From: Branchiostoma belcheri
Taxonomy: Eukaryota; Chordata; Leptocardii; Amphioxiformes; Branchiostomatidae
Assembly: GCF_001625305.1 (NCBI RefSeq)
Contig: NW_017802379.1
Span: 640,910 to 704,909 of the forward strand
Reading direction: 5' to 3'
DNA length: 64,000 nucleotides
How positions within the stretch are numbered: position 1 is the first letter of the stretch; the number at the start of each line of letters is the position of its first letter. Below, piece by piece: positions 46,815-58,200 of the stretch. A program made the position numbers and the translations under genes. Below the pieces are notes generated by a model, which saw only the letters and a program-made list of their open reading frames with translations, was not told the DNA's origin and did no database searches.

Positions 46815-48885
46815 GTGAGTAACTGAGATGACTGAAACACACTCCCCGCTTTGACCGTCCTCAAATACTGCCACACTCCACACAAAGCGGTCCGTACAAT
46901 GAACATACCTGCCGTACACACGCTCTACAGACCCTGTCTACGCACTGCAAACACGCCCGGACGTCGTACTTACACAGGCTGTTGTAAACGACGGCCCGCC
47001 ACACGCATGTGTCCGCTTCTCAGGCCTGGCTTTGAAGTTCACTGGTTTTATAGAGTCGGAGGTTTACATTAATAATACTAAACCCACCACCGTACCCGTC
47101 CACTTTGTTTCGGTTATCTTTTGTTGAGACAAATTGAGCACTGGATTGCGTTCCTTGGCAAATATTTGCCTGGAAAGTAGATTATTTGTTGGAGAAACGT
47201 ATCAACCACTTTAATTACAGAGTAATTACCGATGGTTGCTGGGACCGACTGTTTTGCCGTTGCTATGGCAAAGATGCTGACAGAAAGGCTGTCGTTGCTT
47301 TAGGATCTCAATTTACTGCATGTATTTTAAACATTTTTCTTAATTACGTTAAAGAAACGAATAGGAAATGAGAGTATTTCGAGGTTTATGGCCGTGGAAT
47401 ATGTGGTAGTAACAGAAGATGTGGTATTTCCCACAGTACACTCTTTTTTCATTTATGTGAGTACGTGGAGTAAAGGCAACATCGAAACATTGTGGCCATT
47501 TCCTTTATGACTCACCGGGACAACGTTAACGTACTAGAGGTCGGTGAGTGTGAAAGAATCGCAAACACAACAGTATTCGGGTCATTGGAACACTTCAAAG
47601 ATAATTGTAAACAAACAGTAACCAAACGTGTGTAACCCAAAAGTGTTTTAAGGGATCATTTTATCTATTACACTGTAATGAAATGCCATTCCCAGGTAAT
47701 TACCTGTAGATGATTTGATTACTTTGTTAAGGACTGATAATCATCACTGTTCCGTAAAATCAGTTTCTGCTTTGATGCATCAATGGACTAGTAGGTGGAT
47801 CTATGAAGGATATGGTTGGCATTACTATTCATTTAGCTTTAATTGTTTCATACAACCACTAAACCGGTTCTAGGCGGAACAAACCTGTCCATTTTTGTAC
47901 ATCCGCGCATGTACAGGCTGAATCAGGTTTGAACCACTCACACTGGAACGTACGGATCTCTGCTCTTTTCTAAGAGTGTGTGTTGGGTTCTTTAATGTGT
48001 TGTATGTGAGGCTCTAGATCTCATCAAAGACGTGACGACCTCCGACTTTACGTCCCTAACCGAAGCTGGGTACTCATTTTCACATGAGTCAAGTGAGGCA
48101 ATAGGTATGGAATACCTTTCCCAAAGGACATAACATTGTCTAACTCCTAGGCCCGCTAAATGGTACAGAAAAAGTCAGAGAGACGATATTACGTGGTGTG
48201 TAACGCTGAAGGGCGGTTATACAGACACAGATACGTGTAATTACATCTGCTTACCAAACTCTCTTTTTCCCATTTACAGACGTCCACTCCCCCAGACCAC
48301 CGACTGTGAGTGACATTTCCATCTTAATTCATCTGCAAATATTCCCTTCACTTATCCGCCCCATGCATGCACGGCAAATGTCGATGCCACGTTTTTAATG
48401 GTTCAATATTGACGTAGCGTAGCGAGCTCGCATCACACGGTCCATGGACCACTAATCACCGTTTACTCTTCACTGTCTGCTCCGGTGTGCAGGCAGTTGT
48501 GTCTAAACTGTTTTCCATGCAGGCTCTTGTGTGTTGCCCCTTGCAGATGTCTGTTTGGAAGCGCCACGAGTGGCTTTGACATTAGACTCAACAGCTGTAA
48601 CAACACTCCACTGTGGGAACTCATATATGCGGCCATTAGGTCTGGAGTTGGTTTTGCCGTGGGTGTGTGTTTGTGTGTGTCCGGACCAAGAAGAATGGTG
48701 GTAATTGAATCCGGGAAAAGAGCTTTGGGATACCAGCTACAATGCTAACAAACTAACCTTCATCGTGATAAAGCATACAGCATATGTGTCATTGCAGCCC
48801 AATGTTCCATGTATATTCAGGATAGTTTGGATGTTAAAGTTAGTTACGGTGAACTTCTCGATTCAACATAGGCTCATAGCTCATC
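46815..48885. other. Intergenic, no gene seen
   Basis: Includes a SINE-like fragment at about 48055-48140 (ACCGAAGCTGGGTACTC, CTTTCCCAAAGGACA) and the third copy of the 44.7-kb unit. Otherwise nothing recognised. Confidence 0.5.
48280..48305 (+). other. 26-bp exon-like piece, plus strand
   Basis: Long pyrimidine tract ending TTTACAG, 26 bp, donor GTGAGT. Joined to 46814 it would read on as DVHSPRPPT. Speculative. Confidence 0.2.
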
Positions 48886-48993
48886 AGCCAGCCAGCCAGC
48901 CGGCCGGCCGGCCAACCAACCAACCAACCAACCAACCAACCAACCAACCAACCAACCAACCAACCAACCAACCAACCAACCAGCCAACCAACC
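48886..48993. repeat. CCAG-CCGG-CCAA tetranucleotide array
   Basis: Four GCCA/CCAG units, then CCGG units, then about twenty CCAA units, i.e. a compound array whose unit changes by single steps. Confidence 0.95.
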
Positions 48994-51068
48994 CTAGACG
49001 TTCTACATCGCACGTAGACCAACCAGAGTGCCCTTAAAAAGACCCCATCCAAAAAGCGATTCCCTCCTCAGCCGTGTTTCCCCACTCATCAAAGTTATGA
49101 TAAAATCAAATCATTAATCACAGACCAACTAATTTGATGTGTCAACAGATGACAAACATGTTGAACGATGCATTTACAAGCGGCCGTCCTTGATTACCAT
49201 GTGTGCAATTTTAATATTTCATGTTGGGTATGTAGATGTGAACTTTGTCACTGTGTACACCGGGTGATTCCATCCCCTTCTCATAATTACAACTCCAAAG
49301 ATGAATCATCTGTACGGTCTCCTCGCCTGTCATTACTACCGGCACATTCAGGATTGCATGAGAAGTGTTCATTTTTTACGGACGGGGTAGAAGCAACCGT
49401 GCATCACATAGCCTTTTTACAGTTGATTAGACAAGTATAAACTCTCAAACTTTCATACTGACATGTCACATCATATACTACGGGCCTTCTTTGTATAAGT
49501 AATGAATATTTGATATTGAAGTTCTTTGGATTTGTTGGAGTTAAGTTGAGACTAAGAGTGATCATTGTTGTTTTTTTGCTGATTGCCAGGCGTTTTGCAC
49601 ATTGCAGATGCACTTACATATTGGTCAGGGAGGTTCAAGAGGGAATCTTGGAAGCATTCAGAGAGCTTTGGACTGATTCAGTGCGTAAGAAATAAAGGCA
49701 CTGAGCTATCTACGGACATGCTAGCTAAGCCGGTTTTCTGATAACGTTGGAGTTCATAAAAGAATGCATCATCAGTCAGTCAGGCAAACGGTGCAACCCC
49801 TAACGTTGGTTGGGTATGCGGAAATCTGCGGAAAACCACAAGGCATCTAATGGTGTTTGCAAATCGGCAAATTGACAGGTGTAATACGTATCATTGTAGT
49901 CGTTTTACAATGCCATTGTCCACTGAGATGAAACGAAAGCAAATACCTGATATCATCGTAGACTGGATCAGCAAGCTTCACGTCAGATGTTGTCCTACTG
50001 CGGCAAAACACGTATTACACCCAAATCCCGCACATCCGGCCTTCCGAAGAATCGGATACAAGTACCTCAACAATCCATACATACTGGAAATAGAAGCCAT
50101 CTTATAAGAAAGAGCATCAGCCTTGAGCTACAGATTCACACATTACACCACCGTGTCGTCCATTTTCCAAGAAAACGCAGGCCGTACTTTGAAGACTGAC
50201 CGTACATCATATTAAGATGCATTAAGCACAACTCGCTGCTCCTTCCTTGATGTCTTTCAGAGCCATTTTTTCACATTAGCCCGACCTTACGACCTACTCA
50301 GCAGGACAAGTCTCTTTGATCCACACAGAGAAGCTACAAGTCAAAACAAATAAGTCCATAAAGGCGAATGAAGCTCTCCACCCAACGTGTCAGAAAATAA
50401 GCATATACTCCATTGCTTATGATTTATTTGCCTGTAAGAGAACCAATATTCATGGTTGGACTTAAAAGTTCAGGGCGAAAGTCAAAGAAGAACATGTACA
50501 TAGCAACGCTACGCGAAAGTTGCATAAACAAATTTCTAGTTTACACTACGACGAGGAACCTCTATTTCTATTCAAGGCGTCGTTATCTAACGGTTAGTGT
50601 AACAGCTCTTTCGTTACGCACTGTGAATTTCGATAATTTTGCTCCCACACTCTCAAAGTTTGCGTTTTACATTCTGTCAATTTTGCTAAATCCATGGTGT
50701 CTTCTGGATATGAAAATGCCATGTCTCTGGCTCAGAACATCGTTACAACTACATAAAAACACTGTTGTCTGATGTTACAGTTTCTATTACTGCCACCCAA
50801 TGACACTATCAATCTCTAACAAATGATCTTATTCATCATTTCGAACATATCTTATCTCCCCGCCTGATCCCTCCCAGGGCGTGTGAGTCAGCCGGAGCCC
50901 TGGGGACGGTCGGGGGGAAAGTTAATTGGAAATTATCGCGCGGGATCACAGAGGCAATAAATTACTCCCCATAGACCTGCCCTTATGTACCGCACGGTCC
51001 TGGCTGACATTTCTGTCAGAATTAAATAATGACCGGAGAGTGTACGCTGGAGAAACTGTTGCTTTGTG
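48994..51068. other. Intergenic, no gene seen
   Basis: No supportable exon, RNA gene or repeat beyond short AT-rich runs. Confidence 0.55.
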
Positions 51069-51490
51069 TCAAAGGCAGGTAAAGGTATAGTCCCATAGCC
51101 TTTTTAAGGCCATAGGGGCAGTGTATTGTTATCCACTGTGTCAAGGGCACGGTATTGGAGGGCGGAGTCCAACCCCCTCCTTCCACCGCCAACCGAAGTC
51201 AGGTACCCGTTTTACACTAATCTCCAAGCAGATCCCTCTCGGTGGCAAAAAGACAGTATCAAATTGGCCAGGCAGTATCCATTAGCCAGAGAAGCGCCGC
51301 GGCCACCGGTGGGGATCAAGACAAAAAAACCCGGCCATATATAAAAAGGTAACGATCATTTCCCCACAACCTCTGCTTGGAGAGTAGTTTTACACCTGAG
51401 TCGTGCAAAGTGTGTTTCCCAAGGGCACAAGATCGATGGCATGACAGGATTCGAACCGAGGACGTCTGGGTTCTGGGCCACGCGACCCCA
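51069..51490 (-). repeat. tRNA-derived SINE interrupted by a TIR element
   Basis: Head AGTCCCATAGCC...GGCCATAGGGGC at 51080-51118, tail with tRNA-like box B (TTCGAATCCTG on the minus strand) at 51445-51460. Continuity is broken by 51218-51386; the flanking GTTTTACAC is present on both sides of the insert. Confidence 0.8.
51218..51386. mobile_element. TIR element (TCTCCAAGCAGA family) nested in the SINE
   Basis: Ends TAATCTCCAAGCAGA and TCTGCTTGGAGAGTA are terminal inverted repeats; 169 bp, no ORF. A perfect 9-bp GTTTTACAC at 51209-51217 and 51387-51395 is the target duplication. Non-autonomous DNA transposon. Confidence 0.88.
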
Positions 51491-53267
51491 AAACTTTTGA
51501 TACTAGTAAACAAACTCTATCATAGCAGATGGTTACATACTTCCCATCAATATCACACCGACACATCAGTGTTATCATCCATCTCCTTCGCCGTCCTGGT
51601 CTGTTACAATCTGTTGTTGCTATCCTGTACACACGGATGCAAGGTTCAACATCACAGATACCGTATATAATGCACGTCGTCCACAGTACGACATGTTTAT
51701 CTTGCCTGCAGACCCTAGTCATGTCTCCCATACACAGGCCATCCACCCCTGATGCCTCTGGAGTATCCTTCATCCACGTAAGCCCTGATGGGGGTAATTA
51801 GGCGGCCCGGGTGTCAGGTAAGGCGGCTTCTGCAGGGAAGTGATAATGTAGGAATCTGATAGCCCCGACGGAGGGGACCAACTTTGGCATGTTGACTGTG
51901 AAATCATTAACGACATAATCTTGTCGGTAATTATTTTGGCAACAGTGTCTCACGTGCACGCTTAGCACCTAACAACCTGATGACTTTGAATTACCGATAG
52001 ATACACCAGGGAGCTTCAAATAGAAGCTCCTTGCTTGGATACGTGTAATTGGTTTAGAACGTCGTAATGCTTTTCAACCTCGGGTTTCATTGTGGAGTAT
52101 ACGTAAAACATGCCACTGGGGATTCCTGCAACAGAAATCTGAAGAATCAAAGCGAAAGCTATAATTCTCTAGATGCCATCAAACGTTCAGAACCAAGGCC
52201 TAAGAAGAATTATAGTATTACCGAAGCGGCCACACTATATAAGCTGTAACAAAACCACTGCGATGTGCGGGTGTCTTCCTAATGTTCATGTATTTTCTTA
52301 GTCTAAGCAGTTGTTGTGGGGAAGATGGGGATAGTCTTAATCTATAAGATAATAGTGTGAATCCTGCTTGTTTTGTACCTTTTTAACTTTTAACCTGCGG
52401 CATGGTTTTGTCTGTTCAACAAACCACATGTTACAGATTCATGAGTGTAGACGTCTGCCACTCGGCGTCACTCATCAACCATCCACTACACTTTACACAA
52501 ACAAAATACGGTGTACGAAACTGTACTTTAACATGGTAATGGATTCAACGACAGCCGTGGTGCAACAAGAGGACAATCAACGCCGGCGTTTTCGTCGAAA
52601 ACTCGCTTAGCACAGTTCACTCGCTAACCTAATTATGGGGTGGATCGAAGTATAGTTGCACAAAGATGGACGTTTCGATCTTCGCTTGTGACATTGAAAC
52701 ACTTGCAGCATCGTGATTTCAACATGAATTCTTTTGTGTGACTGAATACACTCCGTTTACAGACAAGTTACAACATTGCTGCGTCACGTACAATTGCGTA
52801 TTTGGTTTATATGTAACCCTAGGTCTGATTCAACATAGCATGTAATTGCGATTACACGCAAGAGTAATCTGGAAAGTCAAGGTTAGAATATGACAGTTTA
52901 AAACATTACTTACTATTTAAACCTTCAGAACTGCTGGATTCCATGCTAGGAGTTTTGTACAAAATGTAACTTTCCCTGCTTTTCTGTTGTTGTTTTTCCG
53001 AACACGCAAAGTGGATCCATATGCGAAGACAAGAGAAAGAAGACGGTCACTCACCGACTTTTAGCGGACTTCTTTCACCGCCTCTTGCGAGTTTGAAGAC
53101 GACACAGACACTCTAGACGCTCATGTGAGAACCATCGATCACCCGTGCTGTCGCGGAACACGGACTAAAACTGTCAACGGAAATCTCGGAATAAAACTGT
53201 CGACGGAGACCCCGCCACAACTCATCAGTCAGAACACAGCCAAGATGGAAGAGTTGTGCCGGCAATG
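51491..53267. other. Intergenic, no gene seen
   Basis: No supportable exon. A minus-strand donor-like site (AAGTCG|GTGAGTGACC) at 53049-53054 might end a distal non-coding exon. Confidence 0.5.
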
Positions 53268-53446
53268 TACATCTCCAAGCAGATCTTTTGCAATTGGTAG
53301 CTGCAGTTACCAAATGGTATCAAACTGGCAAGATAGTATCATTGACAGGGCAGTACCAAAAAACAAAAAGATACCAGTACAAATAAAAAAAAAACGCCTA
53401 AAAACGCGTAAAAATGAGCCAAGTCTAAACGTCTGCTTGGAGAGTA
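53268..53446. mobile_element. TIR element (TCTCCAAGCAGA family)
   Basis: Ends TACATCTCCAAGCAGA and TCTGCTTGGAGAGTA; internal GGCAAGATAGTATC resembles the copy at 6.4 kb. 179 bp. The flanks CCGGCAATG/CCGACTGTG are at best a decayed 9-bp duplication. Confidence 0.75.
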
Positions 53447-54290
53447 CCGACTGTGATGTTGTCCATGCACCTCCCCCGATGCGGCAGCAGCGATTGTGAT
53501 ACGTGCAGACGGTCGGTCGGGTATGCACGCCCACACGTGATTCACGGCACAGGAAATCGCAATTCAAGTGAGATGGATCCGAGGTTGACTCGCATGCGCC
53601 AGCCGGCCTTCCTAGTGAATTGATGAGCCGGAGGAGTAGGAGGGCCGGACCCGGACAGACCGAAGCTTAACGAGGGACTGATTACCGACAGCAATGGACG
53701 GGAACACGGCACCTTCCGCGGCTATTAGATCGGGCAGGGGTAATCACAGGTGTCCGGGTTATTTGGTGAGCAATTAAGGGCGGATATTGGGACACTGAGC
53801 GGAAGATTACATGCATGAGGCCGTGGGACTGATTAGCGAAGGTCCCCGCCTGTCAGTCTTTTCTGACGGCTGGAGGACGATTCAAGTTGGAATCATACTA
53901 GCATAAAAGTTCATCTGAGTTGATAAATTAAAATTATGAGAATTAAGCTGTGTTGAGTTAAAACTTTAGATCCAACACAAAAATTCTCCACCTAGAGCTT
54001 TCGACCAGTCACTCTAGTCTTCCTCAGTAGACTGACCCAGTGAAGCTTGTCATGTGGCTTCTTTGAAGTGTGACGTCAACATTGGGTCAAAGGTATCTGG
54101 TAGACGATGTCAGCCCCCGTCGCGGTTCATGTAACTACTAACACAGATTAACTCTTATGATAGAGAATTAAGCTGTTCCCCCACTCAAAGAAATTTTCCC
54201 ATCGGGGAATATCAAGTGTCTCAAGCACTTGGGTCAGAAAGCTGATGAACTCATGAAGGCCGAGTGATTCAGGTCGATTCCGGTAGATTT

Positions 54291-54396
54291 AGAGCTGGAC
54301 TTAAATTCTCATTATAGAAGTTGGAATCATTGTCATCGAAAAAAGAGCTGGACTTAAATTCTCATTATAGAAGCTGGAATCATTGTCATGGAAAAA
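54291..54396. repeat. 53-bp tandem duplication
   Basis: Two copies (54291-54343, 54344-54396) of AGAGCTGGACTTAAATTCTC followed by a shared 33 bp, with about two differences. Confidence 0.93.
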
Positions 54397-54552
54397 AGAA
54401 CTGAATAATATCCTTATCTTATATATATTGCCTATTTGGATAAACAGACAGCAATGTGTTAAAGTATCTAAACTGCTCTTAAAGAGGATGTCAATCTATG
54501 GGTACTTGAAAAATGTTCTCACAAAACAACAAAAGGCTGTGACGTTCCACAT

Positions 54553-54558
54553 TTTATT
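54553..54558 (-). terminator. Candidate P2X polyadenylation signal
   Basis: AATAAA on the minus strand about 550 nt past the stop codon of the P2X reading frame. First clear hexamer found. Confidence 0.35.
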
Positions 54559-55102
54559 TGTCATAATGAGTCCTGCAGGACTTCATACAAAAATAGTTTT
54601 CATCATTACCTTTGATTATTGAAGCCAGAATTGCTTATAAGCAATTGAGCTTAGGATGACAATCTGCAAAAACGAGTCTGGGAACCATAAGTACCTTTTG
54701 TAGACAAGGTAGAGCAATCTCACATGCATATACACCACTGGTGAAATTGAAAACGGAGTATTTTCATAATAATTCTCCAAGCAAATAGTAATAGCTTTGT
54801 ACAAACTTTGTCCATCCTAGCAATATGTCTAAATCTATATTCTGATACATACATTGCACTCACCCATCTTGAGACAAACTTGTGTTCCTTTTCTTCATAA
54901 TAATATAACAGATTCTGCGCTGCATAGAGTTTATATTTGGTCTCATTCAGAGAGCTAATTCTGTTTATGTATCTTCCATACAAATCAATAGATCTTAAAA
55001 AAAACACATCTATAAGATGTAGAAAAGAACAAAAACTTAGATTACAACTTGGAAAAAATTATGAGAACTTTCTGACACAGCCAGATGTTGAAAGGTTTGA
55101 CT

Positions 55103-55213
55103 TTACGAGCCGTAGTTTTGCTCATTCCTGTGCAGGTTGACGGTTTTATCTTCCTCCAACTGCTCATATTTCCCAGACAACTTTCCAGGTGGGCTTTGGG
55201 GCTTGGCAAAGAG
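55103..55213 (-). CDS. P2RX4-like: P2X exon 12: cytosolic C-terminus and stop
   Basis: Encodes [20 protein letters not shown] then [16 protein letters not shown] and TAA. Acceptor CTTTCAG, phase 0. KYEQLEE contains a YxxPhi-type endocytic signal, at a similar place to the YEQGL motif of vertebrate P2X4. Short tail, so not P2X7-like. Confidence 0.85.
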   Translation of the reverse strand, partial: LFAKPQSPPGKLSGKYEQLEEDKTVNLHRNEQNYGS

Positions 55214-58200
55214 CTGAAAGACCAACAAAGGCAGCATTAACATTTTAAATACTTATCAAGGGAACTTCTTCTTATACTTCATTGAAGTGTCACTTATGGA
55301 GACTTCATAGATAGTGTTGTTTGGTTGTTGCATTTTCCCCAAGAAAAAAACGCAGTGCAGTATGCTAATTTTTGTTTGTTAGCAAGTATAGCATTAAAAG
55401 AAAAAAGCTGATGATTCTACAACATACAACATCCAGCTCCATTGTTACCATATACATGTACATGTACTACCAGAAGTTACCCATGATAGAGCACACATAC
55501 AGAACACAGCCACAAAAGATCACAGAGAGCAAGTCAAGCAGATTTTCTGCAGTCAGATATCTCCAACACCAGAAGGTGGATCAATCCGTGACCTTGAACT
55601 TTGCAAAGCATTCCATCGTGTTCTCCTAAGAATAGGTCTTATCTGACTGGAACTTCTCTACACTTCATTTTTCTCCTACTCAACACATCAAACCAAAAGG
55701 ACATGCAGACAAAAGAAAAATCTCCTTGATGTTAAAGCGATAGAGTTGTCAACTCTTTCTTTACACATGACACATCACTCTAACATCTATGCTACTGAAC
55801 ATGGAATGATCTTACACATGGGGGCATTACGCACCTCTTATTTTGCTGAGCTAGGAATCTAATAGTCCAAATCCCTGTGGGAGGTCAGGTATGCAGGGAA
55901 AATAGAAAAGGTACAGAAGGTAAGGGTGTTGGTTTAGCATGTTATTCATTGATGTAGTCTTCAATGTATTAAGTAGCAACCTTCTACTGTAACAGTAATC
56001 TTTAGTGATTACATCATTTTCTGAGAACTTTTTTCTCTTCCTTTGCCAGCAGGGTTTCTTATGTATTTTTTCTTGGGCTGAGTTCAAGTCTTGAACTCTG
56101 TTCAAGTCCTGAATTTTTTTTACAGACTGCAGGTTTTTATGTACCTGAGCGTAGCTGCTGGTGAAATAAATAAACTGAAACTGAATGAGATTCTCATTAA
56201 ATCTTGGACAAACATGTTTCCAAAATAGGGATCCCAAAAGAGTAGATCTTTTCTTTCATCTTTACTAAGGCCCTTCGCACCTTCTGGAGCATAGGCCACA
56301 AATCATAGTTCTCCACTTTACTCGTCTCTGGGCTGTCTAAAACAGTAGATCACTTCCAAACTTTTCTCCAAGCTGACATTATGATTCTCTCCAACAATCC
56401 CCATCGCTAAGATATCCCCATGAAATGCTGCTAAGCACCACAACACACAGACTAACACTCTCGGGGACTGAGCAGTAATCCTGGGCAGCTGCTGTTCATT
56501 AGAGCCAGATCTCTGCATCTTTGTGTGAATCTCGGGGGAACTTCCTCCCATGTTCTCCTCACTCAGGTCATGGATGATACATGAGGGATGGAGGAAAGGC
56601 CGCGTCTCATACAAAATCAATATACAGGGCTCAAAATACTTTTTTTGGCATACCTGCACTGGCGATGCATAATCTGAAAATTACCTAGCCTGAGTGTCCG
56701 GTAGGAAACCGTGGAGAGCTGACAAAAGCTAAAAAGGCTGACGCTCAGGCTAAAGATTACTTGCACCTGACAAATTTTACGTTCACCACTCTTTGAGAAG
56801 TATGGATCATACTAAAAAACATTCAAAAACCTTCGCCATTATTTCTCTATACTTCATAGGTGGTAACAATCAATGCATCAAATAAAACTCAGAGTCAGAA
56901 TACACCTATGATACATAAACTCAGTACATGGACCAGTGCAGGTTAGGGGCAGGTAGACATCAGAAATACCTACACAGCTCCAATTTTACCTGCACTAACC
57001 TGCATACACTCAGTACACAGACCAGTGCAGGTTAAGTGCAGGTAGACATCGGAAATACCTACACAGCTCCAATCATACCTGCACTATGATATCATTGATT
57101 CATATGCTGCCAGTATTTTGAGCCCTGATATGATTTGCATCTCTGCACTGAGAAGGGCTTACCACACTGCTCTGGAGTTTTTCACTGTTTTGACACTGTA
57201 ATTCCACTTTAAGGTCTTTAAAAAAGTGTTTGTTGTTCGACATTTCACTTGTGCGATGATTCTTCAGTACTTAATATCAATCGAATAACATCTGAACAGG
57301 TTGGTAGTAATTAATTAAAGTCTGGCCATCTGTGCTTATTATCTTTGACTATATGTATATTTATGATGCTTTTACATATCATGAACAGATGTATCTTAAT
57401 TGTAGTACTTTTATGAATGTTTAGATTTTTAAGTCTTGCTGTGAAGCTTGAGGAAAAATACAAGACAACTTCAACATTTCCAGAAAATAAATCAAATTGA
57501 ATGTGTGAGCTATGAACTGGCATCTCACTGGTTAAACATACTATAAGTGTTACTGTACAGAACAGATGGAGCTTCAAATCACAGAAAATCTAATATTAAG
57601 CTTTATCAGGGCTTTTAAACTAAATGGCAAAGAGATGGAAATGAAAAGCTAAAATGGCACATATAACGCTCTAAAATGCCACAAAGGCTCATCTAGTCTC
57701 AACAAACCACCCACTACTACTATCATAATCTTTATGTGCTTTATGGAATAACCAATGCATCAGTAAAGAGACATACATTCCATAACAATTAGTATTCAAT
57801 GGTATATCCCGACTAATATATTACACACCACAGCCTGACACAAACTTTCTTAATAAAAAAAAAAGATTTAAGTGTATTATATCCGACACTACCTTTTTTT
57901 GTTGCTTGTACTTTAAGTTTCAGAGGAAATAGAAGAAAGGAACTTACCCTTAGATCATCATCATCATCCACCATCATGTACTTTTTCTCCTGGTAGAAGT
58001 ACCTCTTCTTCAGCAGATACAGAACAACAATGTCACACAGGATGGTGGCCTGTGGGGAAGAAATAGCAGGCAATAACTTAGTCTTAGGTCGATGAAGGTT
58101 AGACATTTTCAAAATCATATCTAGTTGCTTGAGTAACTGCTTTTTGGCGTAACTTAGTCTTAGAACTACATGTACTCTGGCTCAAGTCTTAAAGGATATT

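Larger units (their letters stand above)
53447..55102. other. Intergenic between P2X 3' end and distal NOS upstream
   Basis: GC-rich at 53.5-53.85 kb, AT-rich beyond 53.9 kb. It contains the 53-bp tandem duplication and a candidate P2X poly(A) signal; nothing coding supported. Confidence 0.5.

Noticed and set aside
51413-51475. Possible tRNA gene
   Set aside because: Same SINE family, interrupted by a TIR element and lacking a full acceptor stem.
53125-53499. 124-codon plus-strand ORF
   Set aside because: Runs across the TIR element 53268-53446, so most of it is transposon sequence read by chance.
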